Both the position numbers and the translations under genes were made by a program. 64,000 nucleotides of DNA from SZUA-36 sp963801195 (GTDB lineage Bacteria > Pseudomonadota > Gammaproteobacteria > Xanthomonadales > SZUA-36), in contig CAWDDX010000007.1 of the NCBI GenBank assembly GCA_963801195.1, forward strand, positions 806,001 to 870,000, read 5' to 3'. This document shows, piece after piece, positions 16,560-26,481 of this stretch. Under the pieces are notes generated by a model. That model did not search any database, was not told the origin of the DNA, and saw only the letters and a list, made by a program, of their open reading frames with translations. Numbering within the stretch: the stretch's first letter is position 1; every line of letters starts with the position of its first letter.

Positions 16560-17636
16560 ATGCCCTTGGTTGAACATCTGGAATTACCGACCTTTTCACG
16601 GCTGCGCGAGCAGGGCCACGAAGTGCTGCCGCTTGACCGCGCGGTCCACCAGGATATCCGCGAACTGCATATCGGTTTCCTGAACATGATGCCGGACAGC
16701 GCGCTGGAGGCCACCGAACGGCAGTTCATCCGCCTGGTGGGGAACTGCAACCGCATTGCACAGTTTTACGTCTACCCGTTCTCTCTGCCCGGTTTATCCC
16801 GCAGCGCGAAGACCCAGGAATATATTGAGCGCTATTACTGCAAATTTGAAGATTTGCAGGAACAGGGACTGGATGCGTTGATCATCACCGGTGCAAATAT
16901 CTCCAACCCGGACCTCGAAAAAGAGCCGTTCTGGCAACCCTTGTCGGAAGTTGTGCGCTGGGCCGGGAACAACGTTGCATCGACGCTCTGCTCCTGCCTG
17001 GCGACCCACGCGCTGCTCAGGTATCTATATGGTATCGAGCGGCGGGCACTGCCGCGCAAGCGCTGGGGTGTTTACAGTCACCGCATTTCCAGTCCCGGCC
17101 ATCCGCTGCTGCGCGACATCAATACGCGCTTCGATGTACCACATTCGCGCTATAACGAGATCAGCAGACGGCAACTCGAAGATGCCGGTCTGACCGTGCT
17201 GGTGGAAAGTGAATCGGGCGGTGTACACATGGCGGTCAGTCCGGACCAGTTCCGCATGATCTATTTCCAGGGTCATCCCGAGTACGACAGGAACAGTCTG
17301 CTAAAGGAATACAAGCGCGAAATGGTGCGCTTCCTTGCGGGTGAACTGGTAGTCCCGCCGCCGTTTCCGGAAAACTACTTTCCCGCTGAAGTTGCACTGC
17401 TTGCGGAACAGTATCTTGAACAGGCCGAACAGGCCCGGCAGGCACCGGTCAGCGGCGAACCCTTACCCGCTTTGCCGGAAGAGGAAATCGAAGCCATGCT
17501 CGATAACACCTGGGGCGACACCGCCAAGGCGATGGTGAACAATTGGCTCGGCCTGGTCTACCAGGTCACGAACCTTGATCGCAAAAAGCAGTTTATGGAT
17601 GAAATTGATCCCGATGACCCGCTTCGCATAAGGTAG
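16560..17636 (+). CDS. metA: Homoserine O-acyltransferase, MetA family
   Basis: 358 residues of the glutamine-amidotransferase-like fold that acylates L-homoserine in methionine synthesis. Visible motifs: HIGFLNMMPDSALEATERQF (family start), ALIITGANISNPDLE, STLCSCLATHALL with the nucleophile Cys146, GVYSHRI, and GHPEYDRNSL with the catalytic His and Glu. The residue after TGAxx that separates succinyl (Gly) from acetyl (Glu) users in the E. coli/Bacillus comparison appears to be Ser115, so the acyl donor cannot be called. The C-terminus extends past the usual ~310 residues. The start codon lies close behind the aldolase terminator with GGAG rather far upstream, so the promoter may overlap that hairpin. 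metY follows 49 bases downstream. Confidence 0.85.
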   Translation: MPLVEHLELPTFSRLREQGHEVLPLDRAVHQDIRELHIGFLNMMPDSALEATERQFIRLVGNCNRIAQFYVYPFSLPGLSRSAKTQEYIERYYCKFEDLQEQGLDALIITGANISNPDLEKEPFWQPLSEVVRWAGNNVASTLCSCLATHALLRYLYGIERRALPRKRWGVYSHRISSPGHPLLRDINTRFDVPHSRYNEISRRQLEDAGLTVLVESESGGVHMAVSPDQFRMIYFQGHPEYDRNSLLKEYKREMVRFLAGELVVPPPFPENYFPAEVALLAEQYLEQAEQARQAPVSGEPLPALPEEEIEAMLDNTWGDTAKAMVNNWLGLVYQVTNLDRKKQFMDEIDPDDPLRIR

Positions 17637-17685
17637 TAATGCCAAACCGCAACCAGAAAACAATGCCAATCAAAGGATGTCATGT

Positions 17686-18957
17686 ATGAAAGATCAGACA
17701 CTCGCCATTCACGCCGGCTTTAAATCCGACCCGACAACCAAATCCACAGCAGTTCCGATCTACCAGACGGTTGCCTACGAATTCGACAATGCCCAGCATG
17801 GTGCCGACCTGTTCAACCTTGCGGTGCCGGGCAATATATATACCCGCATCATGAACCCGACCAATGACGTTCTGGAACAGCGTTGCGCACAGCTCGAGGG
17901 CGGTATTGCCGCCCTGTGTGTGAGTGCGGGAAGTGCCGCGATCAACTATGCCGTGCTGAACATCGCAGAGCAGGGAAATAATATTGTTTCCGTACCCTTG
18001 CTGTACGGCGGTACGTACACGCTGTTCAAACACATGTTGCCGCGCCAGGGCATTGAAGTCCGCTTTGCCGCCGATGACAGCGTGCTGGCGATGCAGGACC
18101 TGATCGATGCGAAAACAACCGCCGTATTCTGTGAGTCCATCGGCAATCCCGCGGGTAATATCGTGGACATCGAGGCGTTGGCAAACATGGCACATGCGCA
18201 CGGCGTGCCACTGATCGTCGATAACACCGTGGCGACACCCGCCCTGATAAAGCCGATAAAATACGGCGCCGATATCGTGGTGAACTCCCTGACCAAGTAC
18301 ATGGGCGGACATGGCAATTCCCTGGGCGGTGTCATCGTCGACGGCGGCAATTTCCCGTGGGATCAATACCCCGAGAAATTCCACATGCTGACCGAGCCCG
18401 AAGCGTCTTATCACGGGGTTGTCTACACCGAAGCCATGGGTCCGGCGGCCTACATTGCACGCGCACGGACGGTGCCGCTTCGCAATACCGGTTCGGCCCT
18501 GAGCCCGATGAATGCCTTCCTTATTTTGCAAGGTATGCAGACACTGCCCCTGCGTATGCAGCGCCACTGCGAAAATGCGCTGGCGGTGGCACATTATCTT
18601 AAAAACCACGCCAAGGTGGATTGGGTCAATTTCGCCGGTCTGCCCGAATCTCCCTATTATGCGCTGGCGCAGAAATACACCGATGGTAAACCCTCGGCCT
18701 TGATGACATTCGGTATCAAGGGCGGGTATGAAGCGGGCGTGAGGTTCTACGATGCCCTGCAGATGTTCCTGCGCCTGGTGAACATCGGTGATGTGAAATC
18801 ACTGGCGGCACACCCGGCATCCACCACCCACCGCCAGATGGCGGGTGAGGAACTCGAAGCCGCCGGTGTGACGCCGGACATGATCCGCCTGTGTGTCGGC
18901 ATCGAGGATATCGAGGATATTATCGCTGATCTCGAGCAGGCTTTGGCTGCCGCTTGA
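17686..18957 (+). CDS. metY: O-acetylhomoserine sulfhydrylase (Cys/Met PLP enzyme)
   Basis: Start at ATG 17686, with AGGA nine bases upstream, rather than the ATG three codons earlier. 423 residues. Begins TLAIHAGFKSDPTTKSTAVP and IYQTVAYEFDN as in MetY; PLP-binding Lys204 lies in VNSLTKYMGGHGN, with LIVDNTVATP (Asp179 facing the PLP ring), and the C-terminal SLAAHPASTTHRQM typical of the family. It forms homocysteine directly from acyl-homoserine and sulfide. Next to metA it completes a direct-sulfhydrylation route. Its last 38 bases overlap the end of the convergent RND pump gene. Confidence 0.9.
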   Translation: MKDQTLAIHAGFKSDPTTKSTAVPIYQTVAYEFDNAQHGADLFNLAVPGNIYTRIMNPTNDVLEQRCAQLEGGIAALCVSAGSAAINYAVLNIAEQGNNIVSVPLLYGGTYTLFKHMLPRQGIEVRFAADDSVLAMQDLIDAKTTAVFCESIGNPAGNIVDIEALANMAHAHGVPLIVDNTVATPALIKPIKYGADIVVNSLTKYMGGHGNSLGGVIVDGGNFPWDQYPEKFHMLTEPEASYHGVVYTEAMGPAAYIARARTVPLRNTGSALSPMNAFLILQGMQTLPLRMQRHCENALAVAHYLKNHAKVDWVNFAGLPESPYYALAQKYTDGKPSALMTFGIKGGYEAGVRFYDALQMFLRLVNIGDVKSLAAHPASTTHRQMAGEELEAAGVTPDMIRLCVGIEDIEDIIADLEQALAAA

Positions 18958-21900
18958 TCAACGCGGAAAGACGCCGGCTGATCCAGGTAAAGAATTTTTG
19001 CGGCCAGTGCCGGATGACGTCCAGCCAGCTATAAATCGTCGGCAACAACACCAGGCTGACAAAGGTAGAGAACAGCAATCCGCCGACGATGGCCCGCGCC
19101 ATCGGGTAGTAGGGCGGTCCGTCACCACCGATCTGGGTGGTGCCGATACACAGGGGTAAAAGGCCCAGCACGGTGGTGCCCACGGTCATCAGGATCGGGC
19201 GCATGCGTTCGCGGCCAGCGCGGATCAGCGCCTCGTCACGGGGAAGTCCCTGCAGACGCAACTGGTTGACATGATCGATCAACACGATGCCGTTGTTCAC
19301 CACCACGCCGATCAGGATCAGGATACCGATCATTGCCATCAGCGTGAACGTAGTTCCGGTGATCAGGAAGAACCAGTAGACACCGATCACCGAAAAAAGG
19401 ATGGTGCAGATCATGCTCAGCGGATAGACGAGCGACTCGAACTGGGCTGCGAGCACGATATAGATGATCGCGATGGCCAGCAGTATATTGAAAATCATTT
19501 TCTGCATGGCTTCCTGGTCACCCGTAAAACCGCTGCCGAATTGCCAGCTGTAACCGCTCGGCAGCTTCATAAGGTCCATGTTCTCCTTGATCAGTTCGTT
19601 GGCCTTTTCCGAGGTGATGCCGTCCAGTTGGGCGGTGACGGACAATCCGGTTTTACGGTCGAGACGGCGGATCTCGGTCGGACCGGTGCGTTCGATGAAA
19701 TCGACCATCGATACAAGCGGAATGGATTCGCCCTGCGAATTTCTGAGCTTGATATCACGCAGGTCGTCCAGTTGCTGACGGTCCTGCTCACGGAATTGCA
19801 GACGCACGGGTATTTCACCTTCCTCGCCCTTGAACTCGCGCAGGTCCACTCCGCGCAGGGCGATGGCTACGACCTGCGCCACCTCGCGCGTGGAGAAGCC
19901 AAGCAGGTTGGCGCGTTCGCGGTTGACGCGCACCTGGACTTCCTGGTCACCGGCCCCCGCAGCCGAGACCACGCCGGACAAACCGTCGACGGACGACAGG
20001 ATACGCACCGCGTCTTCCGCAAGGCCGCGCAACACTTCGCTCGAGGTGCCGGTCAGGGTGACGCTCAGTTTTTCGGCGCCGCCGACACGATCGAAATCAA
20101 AACTGGGTCGGCCGATCGCAATTTTGGGAAGCCCCGCCAGGATATCGGCGGAAATTTCCTCCGCTGAACGCTCCGAGTGCTTGTCATCGGTCAGCAGGAT
20201 CGACGAAGCGGTATTGTTTTCCTCTTCGGAATAATAGGTGTAGACGGCGCGTATCTCGAACTTTTCCTGGTTGGCGTAAAGGTATTCTTCGATCCGGTCG
20301 ACGGATTCCTTCAATTTTGCCAACGGGTAGTGGCCGTCCACGTGGTAGTTCAGGTATAGCTTGCGGGTCTGGTTGCGGGGAAACATGTCGGTTTCAACCA
20401 CGGACATGGGGATGGCCGCCGACGCCAGGGTCAGGATCACCATGGCTGCCGACAGCCAGCGGTGACGCATATTCCATTTCAGCAGGCGGACGTAGCGATC
20501 GCGCAGAAAATCGATGGCGTGGTTCTGTTTTTTCGATACGGGCCGCTCCAGACGCGAAGCCGCCAGCGGAATAATGGTCTGGGCGATGAAAAGGGAGATA
20601 ACCAGGGAGACCACGATGGCGGACGCGACGTGGGTCAGAAAGATTGAAATCTGGTCCTGTTTACCAAAAATGATCGGCAGAAACACCGCCGCGCTGGTCA
20701 GCGTTCCGGCGGCCACCGCCAGGCCCACCGCGCTGACGCCCCGCAGCGCCGAGCCCCTTGGGTCGTCCGGCGTTTTTTCGTACTCGGTATGGATGCTTTC
20801 ACTGACCACCACCGCGTTGTCCACCAGCATGCCGACCGCCAGCATCAGCCCCATCATCGACAGGATGTTCAACGACAGGCCGAGAAAATACATGACCCCG
20901 AGGGTGATCGTGATCGCCACCGGAATGGCAAGCGAGACCATCAGGGTTGTCGAGATGCTGCGCAGGAAAAAGTAGAGCACGAACAACGACAGCACGGCGC
21001 CAAGAACACCCGCCTTGAGGAGTTCGCTAAGTGATTCCGTCACACCTTCGGACTGGTTTTCGAGGAAGAATAGATTGATGCCGCGCATCTCGGGTGTCTT
21101 GCCGATCTGGTCGACTTCCGCCAGTGCCCGGTTGCCGACATCGACCAGGTTGGCGCCGCTTTCCTTGAATATACTGACACCGATGGCGTACTTGCGGTCG
21201 AGGTGCCGGGCGTAGGTGCGGCGTTTGGAGTCATACTTTATGTCGGCGATGTCCGACAGGCGCAGACCGTCTTCCGAGATGACCAGTTGCTTGATGTCGT
21301 CGATCGAACGGAATTCACCACGCGGATTGACCCGGTAACGGGTATCGCTGTCACTGATAAGACCGGCCGATTCCGAAAAATTGACCTGGTTCAACTGCAT
21401 CTGTAACCGGTTCAGGTCGATGCCATGCGAGATGACCCGGTCGGCGATAAGTTCGATACGGATTTCACGCGGTTCGATGCCCTGGAAATCCACCCGCGCC
21501 ACACCGGGTATTCTTTCCAGCGGCCGCACCAGGTTGCGCATCAGCATGTCGTAGGCGGTGGACAGGTCACGGTCGCTGGAGATACGCAGTGTTAAAACCG
21601 GCTGGTCGGTGAAGTTGAATTTCAAAACGTTGATGCGGCGCAGGTCGGAGGGTAGCTCATCACGAATCGCTTCCATCCTTTCGCGGGCCTCGACCGCCTT
21701 GACGGCGACATCGGTGCCCCAGTCGAACTGGATTTCCAGTCTCGATCCGTTGGAAGAGGATGTCGACTCCAGCCGTTTGATCCCGCTAAGGGTCGCGATG
21801 ACTTCCTCAGCCGGACGCGTGATCTCTCTTTCCACTTCATCCGGTGTCGAGCCCTGGTAGGGCATATCGAGGATGATGAACGGAACATCGACACCGGGGA

Positions 21901-22009
21901 AGTATTCCAATGGTAACAGGCGGCTGGCGAGCAGGCCCACGGCGATCATCGAAACGAAAATCATGACGATCGTCACCGGACGGTCCATGGCGAATCGTGC
22001 GGGGACCAT
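18920..22009 (-). CDS. RND efflux permease (second of a tandem pair)
   Basis: 1029 residues with the 12-helix, two-large-periplasmic-loop layout of AcrB/HAE1 pumps. N-terminal MDRPVTIVMIFVSMIAVGLLASRLLPLEYFP; TM4 proton-relay region in AVGMLVDNAVVVSESIH, where AcrB has Asp-Asp and this protein Asp-Asn, as in many non-AcrB HAE1 pumps; second half repeats in LILIGVVVNNGIVLIDHVNQ. It starts 3 bases after the upstream RND gene and is the last gene of the operon. Two different RND subunits with one adaptor suggest a heterotrimeric pump of the MdtBC kind. The 3' end overlaps metY. Confidence 0.9.
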   Translation of the reverse strand: MVPARFAMDRPVTIVMIFVSMIAVGLLASRLLPLEYFPGVDVPFIILDMPYQGSTPDEVEREITRPAEEVIATLSGIKRLESTSSSNGSRLEIQFDWGTDVAVKAVEARERMEAIRDELPSDLRRINVLKFNFTDQPVLTLRISSDRDLSTAYDMLMRNLVRPLERIPGVARVDFQGIEPREIRIELIADRVISHGIDLNRLQMQLNQVNFSESAGLISDSDTRYRVNPRGEFRSIDDIKQLVISEDGLRLSDIADIKYDSKRRTYARHLDRKYAIGVSIFKESGANLVDVGNRALAEVDQIGKTPEMRGINLFFLENQSEGVTESLSELLKAGVLGAVLSLFVLYFFLRSISTTLMVSLAIPVAITITLGVMYFLGLSLNILSMMGLMLAVGMLVDNAVVVSESIHTEYEKTPDDPRGSALRGVSAVGLAVAAGTLTSAAVFLPIIFGKQDQISIFLTHVASAIVVSLVISLFIAQTIIPLAASRLERPVSKKQNHAIDFLRDRYVRLLKWNMRHRWLSAAMVILTLASAAIPMSVVETDMFPRNQTRKLYLNYHVDGHYPLAKLKESVDRIEEYLYANQEKFEIRAVYTYYSEEENNTASSILLTDDKHSERSAEEISADILAGLPKIAIGRPSFDFDRVGGAEKLSVTLTGTSSEVLRGLAEDAVRILSSVDGLSGVVSAAGAGDQEVQVRVNRERANLLGFSTREVAQVVAIALRGVDLREFKGEEGEIPVRLQFREQDRQQLDDLRDIKLRNSQGESIPLVSMVDFIERTGPTEIRRLDRKTGLSVTAQLDGITSEKANELIKENMDLMKLPSGYSWQFGSGFTGDQEAMQKMIFNILLAIAIIYIVLAAQFESLVYPLSMICTILFSVIGVYWFFLITGTTFTLMAMIGILILIGVVVNNGIVLIDHVNQLRLQGLPRDEALIRAGRERMRPILMTVGTTVLGLLPLCIGTTQIGGDGPPYYPMARAIVGGLLFSTFVSLVLLPTIYSWLDVIRHWPQKFFTWISRRLSALIKRQPKPARDQR

Positions 22010-22012
22010 GTG

Positions 22013-25000
22013 TTATGTCTCCGCTGCGCTGCCGGCTTCCCGAGTGGCGGTCGCCACATCGGGCCGGCGGTCCAGCAAGGAGTACATCACCGGCACCACG
22101 AGCAGGGTCAACAGGGTCGATGTAAGCAAACCGCCGATCACGGTAATCGCCATGGGTGTGCGCATCTCGGCCCCCTGGCCGATACCCAGCGCCATCGGCA
22201 ACATGCCGAGCACCGTGGTCAGGGTTGTCATCATGATCGGCCGCAAGCGCAAACGCGCGCCTTCACGAATCGCGGACAGCCGGTCCATGCCGCGTTCGCG
22301 TAACTGGTTGATCAAATCGACCAGCACGATGGCGTTGTTGACGACGATTCCGGCCAGCATGATCAGTCCGATGAACACGATGACGCTAAGGCTGGTGCCG
22401 GTCAACCACAGGGCCAGCGCCACGCCGACGGCCGCCAGCGGTATCGAAAAAAGAATAACGAAGGGGTGCAGCAGGGATTCGAACTGGGAGGCCATTACCA
22501 GGTAAACCAGCACCACCGCCAGGCCAAGGGCAAACATCAGGGATTTGAACGAGGCTGCCATTTCCTCGCTTTGCCCCTTGATATACATTTTAAGGCCGTA
22601 AGGCAAGCGCATGCCGGCGAGCAGGGATTGGACTTCGGCGACCGCACTGCCGAGATCGCCATAGGCGAGGTTGGCCTCGACCAGTGCCAGTCGCTCCTGG
22701 TTACCCCGGCGGATTTCCGCCGGTCCTTCCGCGATTCGCACATCGGCGACCGACGACAGCGGCACCGGGAATTCGCTTTCGGGGTTGACGATCAGGTCGC
22801 GCACGGCGGCGATGGACTGCCGTTCGCTTTCGGACAAACGAACCAGCACATCGACCTTGCGGTCACGCCAGCTAAATCGGGTGGCGACCGTGCCACGGAT
22901 TTTGCCGACCACCTGGTCGGATATCTGCTTTACCGTCAGACCCAGTGCAGCGGCGCGTTCCTGGTCGAAATAGATCTGGATTTCAGGGTGCCCGCGTTCG
23001 AGGCTTGATTCGACGTCGGCGAAGCGCCGGGATAGACGCAATCGCTTCAGCACTTCGTCGCTGGCGATCCTCAGGGAATCCAGGTCAAAACCCTGGATTT
23101 CTATTTCCAGCGGCTTGTCAAAGCTGAGCAGTTCTGGTGCGGAAAAGTTCGCATCCAGACCGGCGATGTCCCTGGCCCTGGATCTCAGGCCGTCGATCAC
23201 GCGCTGTTGCCCGTCCATCGAGGTGTCCGGCTTCATGACTACCAGCATCCTGGCGATATTTTCTCCGCTTTCGGTCGGGTTGGCGTCGATGCGGTTGCCG
23301 GAACCCGCCACACCGTAGACATAGTCGACGCCGGGCTCAGTCGTGGCCAGTTGCTGGAGTTCACCCTCGATCCTGTCGGTCTCCTCCAGCGGTGTACCCG
23401 GCGCAGCTTCGAGCATGACATCAAAGCGGCCCTGCTCAAGTTGCGGCACCAGTTCGGTACCGGTGCGTTGCAACAGCACGATGGACAGCGCGAGCAGTAG
23501 CGCCGCCGCCGACAGCGTCGTTACGCGGTGCGCCAGGGCGCGGTCCAGCAGGTGTGCGTAAACGGCGGCGAACCAGTGGCCGATGCGCACGCTGATACCT
23601 CCGCCGCCGACCGTGTGCTGCCCGCGGATCGACGCCATCATCGGGATCAGGGTCACCGCGACGCCGAGCGAAATGGCCAGCGCAAACGTGACCGTCAAAG
23701 CCTGGTCACGGAACAACTGGCCAGCGATGCCCTGGACAAACGCCAATGGCAGGAAGACTGCGATGGTGGTCAGGGTGGAGGCGATCACTGCGCCGCCGAC
23801 CTCGCTCGCGCCCTTGACGGCCGCCTTGACCCGGCTTTCACCTTCGGCGCGGTAACGCGAGATGTTTTCAAGCACCACGATCGCGTTGTCGACCAGCAGG
23901 CCGGTGGCCAAAGCGATACCGCCCAACGACATGATGTTGAGCGATATACCGGCCTGTCCCATCATGAAAAAGGTGGCGATGATCGACACCGGGATCGACA
24001 GTGCGATGGTAAAGGTAAACCAGACGTTGCGGAGGAAAACGAAGATCACCAGCACGGCCAGCAGACCGCCGATGACGGCCGCCTTGACCACTTCCCCAAT
24101 CGCGCGGTCGATGAAAACGGACTGGTCGTCGACGGTTTCGATCGACACGCCTTCCGGCAGTGATTCCTTCATCTCCTTCAGGCGGTTCTTGATACCCTTG
24201 GCGACACTCACCGTGTTGGCGTCACCTTCCTTGTAAATCGCCACCTCCACCGCTTCTTTGCCGTTCATGCGGATAATGGCCTGGCGCTCGCTGTAGCCGG
24301 CCCTGACATTGGCGATATCGCGCAGGTAAATGGGCCGGGTTGTGCCAGTCCTGAGGATCAGGTTGCCAAACTCCTCGACGCTGGCGAACTGGTTGATCGT
24401 GCGCACCAGGTAGCGCTGTGCGCCTTCCTCCAGTCGTCCGGCCGACACGTTGACGTTTTCAGCGGCCAGGCGTGCGCTCAGATCCTGCAGCGAGAGGTTG
24501 AGCTGCGCCATCTTTCGCTGGTCGATCTCGATCTGAATTTCATCCTCGAGTCCACCGCTGATCTTGACTGCCGCGACGCCTTCCACGGGTTCGAAGACCT
24601 TCTTGATTTCTTCCTCCGCATATCGCCGCAGCGCCTTGAGCGAGGTTTCGTCTGATGTTTCCGATATAAGGCCAAACCGCATGATGGGGTCGGTGGCCGG
24701 ATTGAAACGCAACAGCAGCGGGCGGCTCGCCTCCAGCGGCAGTTGCAGGACCTCGAGCTTTTCGCGTACGTCGAGACCCGCGCGGTCCATATCGGTGCCC
24801 CAGGCAAATTCGAGAATGACGTCGGACTGACCGGCGCGGGAGACCGACTTGACGCTGAGGACATTCATGACCACGCCGACGGCCTCTTCGACCGGACGGG
24901 TCAGCAGGGTTTCGATTTCTTCGGGCGCGGCGCCCCGGTATTCGGTACGAACCGTCAGGGTTGGGTAGGACAGATCGGGCAGCAGGTTGACTTTCAGGTC

Positions 25001-25123
25001 TTTCAGGGCGATGAGGCCGAACAGCACCAGTGTGACGGCCAGCATCGAGATGGCGACCCGTCTGCGGGTCGCGATTTCGATCAGTTTCATTGAACCGGCC
25101 GCTTTTACAGGCACAGTACTCAT
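22013..25123 (-). CDS. RND efflux permease (first of a tandem pair)
   Basis: 1036 residues. Its ATG overlaps the adaptor's stop (ATGA), which favours this start, although a second Met 11 codons in (MKLIEIATRRR) is just ahead of the first membrane helix and matches the usual family N-terminus better. Motifs: LPDLSYPTLTVRTEY, the TM4 stretch ATGLLVDNAIVVLENISRYR with Asp-Asn at the proton-relay position, and the repeated IMLAGIVVNNAIVLVDLINQ. Moves hydrophobic compounds out of the periplasm using proton motive force. No TolC-type outer-membrane channel is encoded nearby, so a channel from elsewhere in the genome would be used. Confidence 0.9.
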   Translation of the reverse strand: MSTVPVKAAGSMKLIEIATRRRVAISMLAVTLVLFGLIALKDLKVNLLPDLSYPTLTVRTEYRGAAPEEIETLLTRPVEEAVGVVMNVLSVKSVSRAGQSDVILEFAWGTDMDRAGLDVREKLEVLQLPLEASRPLLLRFNPATDPIMRFGLISETSDETSLKALRRYAEEEIKKVFEPVEGVAAVKISGGLEDEIQIEIDQRKMAQLNLSLQDLSARLAAENVNVSAGRLEEGAQRYLVRTINQFASVEEFGNLILRTGTTRPIYLRDIANVRAGYSERQAIIRMNGKEAVEVAIYKEGDANTVSVAKGIKNRLKEMKESLPEGVSIETVDDQSVFIDRAIGEVVKAAVIGGLLAVLVIFVFLRNVWFTFTIALSIPVSIIATFFMMGQAGISLNIMSLGGIALATGLLVDNAIVVLENISRYRAEGESRVKAAVKGASEVGGAVIASTLTTIAVFLPLAFVQGIAGQLFRDQALTVTFALAISLGVAVTLIPMMASIRGQHTVGGGGISVRIGHWFAAVYAHLLDRALAHRVTTLSAAALLLALSIVLLQRTGTELVPQLEQGRFDVMLEAAPGTPLEETDRIEGELQQLATTEPGVDYVYGVAGSGNRIDANPTESGENIARMLVVMKPDTSMDGQQRVIDGLRSRARDIAGLDANFSAPELLSFDKPLEIEIQGFDLDSLRIASDEVLKRLRLSRRFADVESSLERGHPEIQIYFDQERAAALGLTVKQISDQVVGKIRGTVATRFSWRDRKVDVLVRLSESERQSIAAVRDLIVNPESEFPVPLSSVADVRIAEGPAEIRRGNQERLALVEANLAYGDLGSAVAEVQSLLAGMRLPYGLKMYIKGQSEEMAASFKSLMFALGLAVVLVYLVMASQFESLLHPFVILFSIPLAAVGVALALWLTGTSLSVIVFIGLIMLAGIVVNNAIVLVDLINQLRERGMDRLSAIREGARLRLRPIMMTTLTTVLGMLPMALGIGQGAEMRTPMAITVIGGLLTSTLLTLLVVPVMYSLLDRRPDVATATREAGSAAET

Positions 25124-26217
25124 GTGTCCTGGACCGGGCCCTTGCCCACCACCTCCACGCGCATGCCGTCACTCAGGCTGCCCTTGCCGGCCGTGACAAC
25201 GGTCTCGCCTCCGGCCAGACCGTCGGTCACCTCGACCATACCGTCGTTTTCAAACCCGAGCTGAATGTCGCGGCGCTTGGCGTTGCCCGCTTCGTCGATG
25301 ACAAAAACATGGCTCAATTCGTCTTCTGTTATGACCGCGCTGCGCGGGATGACCGGCACGTCCGCGTGCAGATCGTAGAGGATTTCCACCCTGCCGAAGA
25401 GACCGGGTTTGAGCATGTGGCCATGATCAAAAACCTGTGTTGTTACGCGAAACGTTCCCGTGTTGGTATCGATCATCGGGCTGATGCGTATTACTTTGCC
25501 GTCAAATGTTTCTCCGGGCCAGGCGTCAACCGACATGGTGACCTGCAAGCCGTCACTTAAGACGCGCAGTTCTCTTTCGGGTACGTGCAGGACCGCCAGC
25601 AGGGGGTCGTAGCTGATGATGTTAAAAACCGGTTCGTTCAGTTTCACAAGATTGCCGACACGCACCATGCGTTCTGAAATGTAACCGCTGATCGGCGCCT
25701 TGATGCTGGTGTACGCAAGGTCAAGTTTGGCCAGTTCATAGGCGGCCTTCTGCGCCTCGTACTCGGCACTGACGCGCTCAAAGTCCTCGGTGCTCACCAG
25801 TTGTTTCGCGTACAGTTCCTTCTTACGCTGGTAGTCGGTCTGCAGGCGTTTCAGCGAGGCATTGGTGCGTTCGACTTCGAGCGCGTAGCGCTCCGGCTCA
25901 ACCACGGCCAGGACCTGCCCGGCTTCGACGTAATCGGCCTCCTCGGCATCAATTTTCAACACGACACCGGTAATCTGTGAAACAACGGTCGCGCGCTTGT
26001 CGGCTTCAAGTGTTGCGGTTCCGGAGTAAAACGCAGCCATGTCCCGGTTAGAAACCGGCGCGGCTTCAACCGGTATCGCCAGGGCGTCTGCCGTTTCGTC
26101 CCCTTGTTCTTCGCCGTTGGCGGGTTTCATGCACCCCTGCAGGAGCAGCAGTACGACTGCCATCAGCAGCGTGATCAGCCCCCTGTAATGTAACTGCTTA
26201 CGTACTCGATACATCAT
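25120..26217 (-). CDS. RND periplasmic adaptor lipoprotein (membrane fusion protein)
   Basis: 365 residues. Signal peptide with lipobox LLLQGC (Cys ~29) makes it an inner-membrane-anchored lipoprotein. The lipoyl half-motifs ISQITGVVLKIDAEEADYVEAGQVLAVVEP and DLAYTSIKAPISGYISERMVRVGNLV flank an alpha-helical hairpin (about residues 105-155), followed by the beta-barrel and membrane-proximal parts. First gene of the operon with two RND permeases. A consensus-like promoter overlapped by an inverted repeat lies immediately upstream. Confidence 0.9.
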   Translation of the reverse strand: MMYRVRKQLHYRGLITLLMAVVLLLLQGCMKPANGEEQGDETADALAIPVEAAPVSNRDMAAFYSGTATLEADKRATVVSQITGVVLKIDAEEADYVEAGQVLAVVEPERYALEVERTNASLKRLQTDYQRKKELYAKQLVSTEDFERVSAEYEAQKAAYELAKLDLAYTSIKAPISGYISERMVRVGNLVKLNEPVFNIISYDPLLAVLHVPERELRVLSDGLQVTMSVDAWPGETFDGKVIRISPMIDTNTGTFRVTTQVFDHGHMLKPGLFGRVEILYDLHADVPVIPRSAVITEDELSHVFVIDEAGNAKRRDIQLGFENDGMVEVTDGLAGGETVVTAGKGSLSDGMRVEVVGKGPVQDT

Positions 26218-26243
26218 GGCTATTTAATCGGATTCAATTCCAG

Positions 26244-26277
26244 TGTGTTATTATACTACAACACTAACACAGTACAA
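26244..26277 (-). promoter_or_regulatory. Promoter and candidate operator of the RND operon
   Basis: On the minus strand, TTGTAC (26272-26277) and a perfect TATAAT (26250-26255) are spaced 16 bases apart, placing transcription start about 25 bases before the adaptor ATG. The inverted repeat TGTGTTA/TAACACA (26244-26250 and 26265-26271, 14-base spacer) overlaps the -10 box and the spacer, a position where a TetR- or MarR-type repressor would block initiation. No regulator gene is adjacent. Confidence 0.65.
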
Positions 26278-26333
26278 TTTAAAGTTCATGGCCCAGATGT
26301 CATGGGTCATGGCCCTGACATTATGATAGACGA

Positions 26334-26347
26334 TGCAATTTGCGGGC
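26334..26347 (+). repeat. Copy of a dispersed 14-mer shared with the 50-kb inverted repeats
   Basis: TGCAATTTGCGGGC here is identical to 50040-50053 and, inverted, to 49913-49926, where it forms the end of a 20-bp perfect inverted repeat. It lies in the 264-bp gap between aceK and the RND operon, which holds no gene. Possibly a remnant of the same small element family. Confidence 0.4.
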
Positions 26348-26481
26348 CAGACTACGTGGCGGGATTGCAGCTGTGTTCAACCCGGGTCCGGGGCGCTGTC
26401 CGACAAGAATGACCGGGTGCGGCCTGGCGCGAATATCCAACAGTTGGCCGGAATCGCCAAAAGCCCGCTGGCGGATCCTGC

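Noticed and set aside
17680..18609. 309-codon minus-strand frame antisense to metY
   Set aside because: The metY frame is intact and diagnostic; the antisense protein is low-complexity His/Arg-rich shadow sequence.
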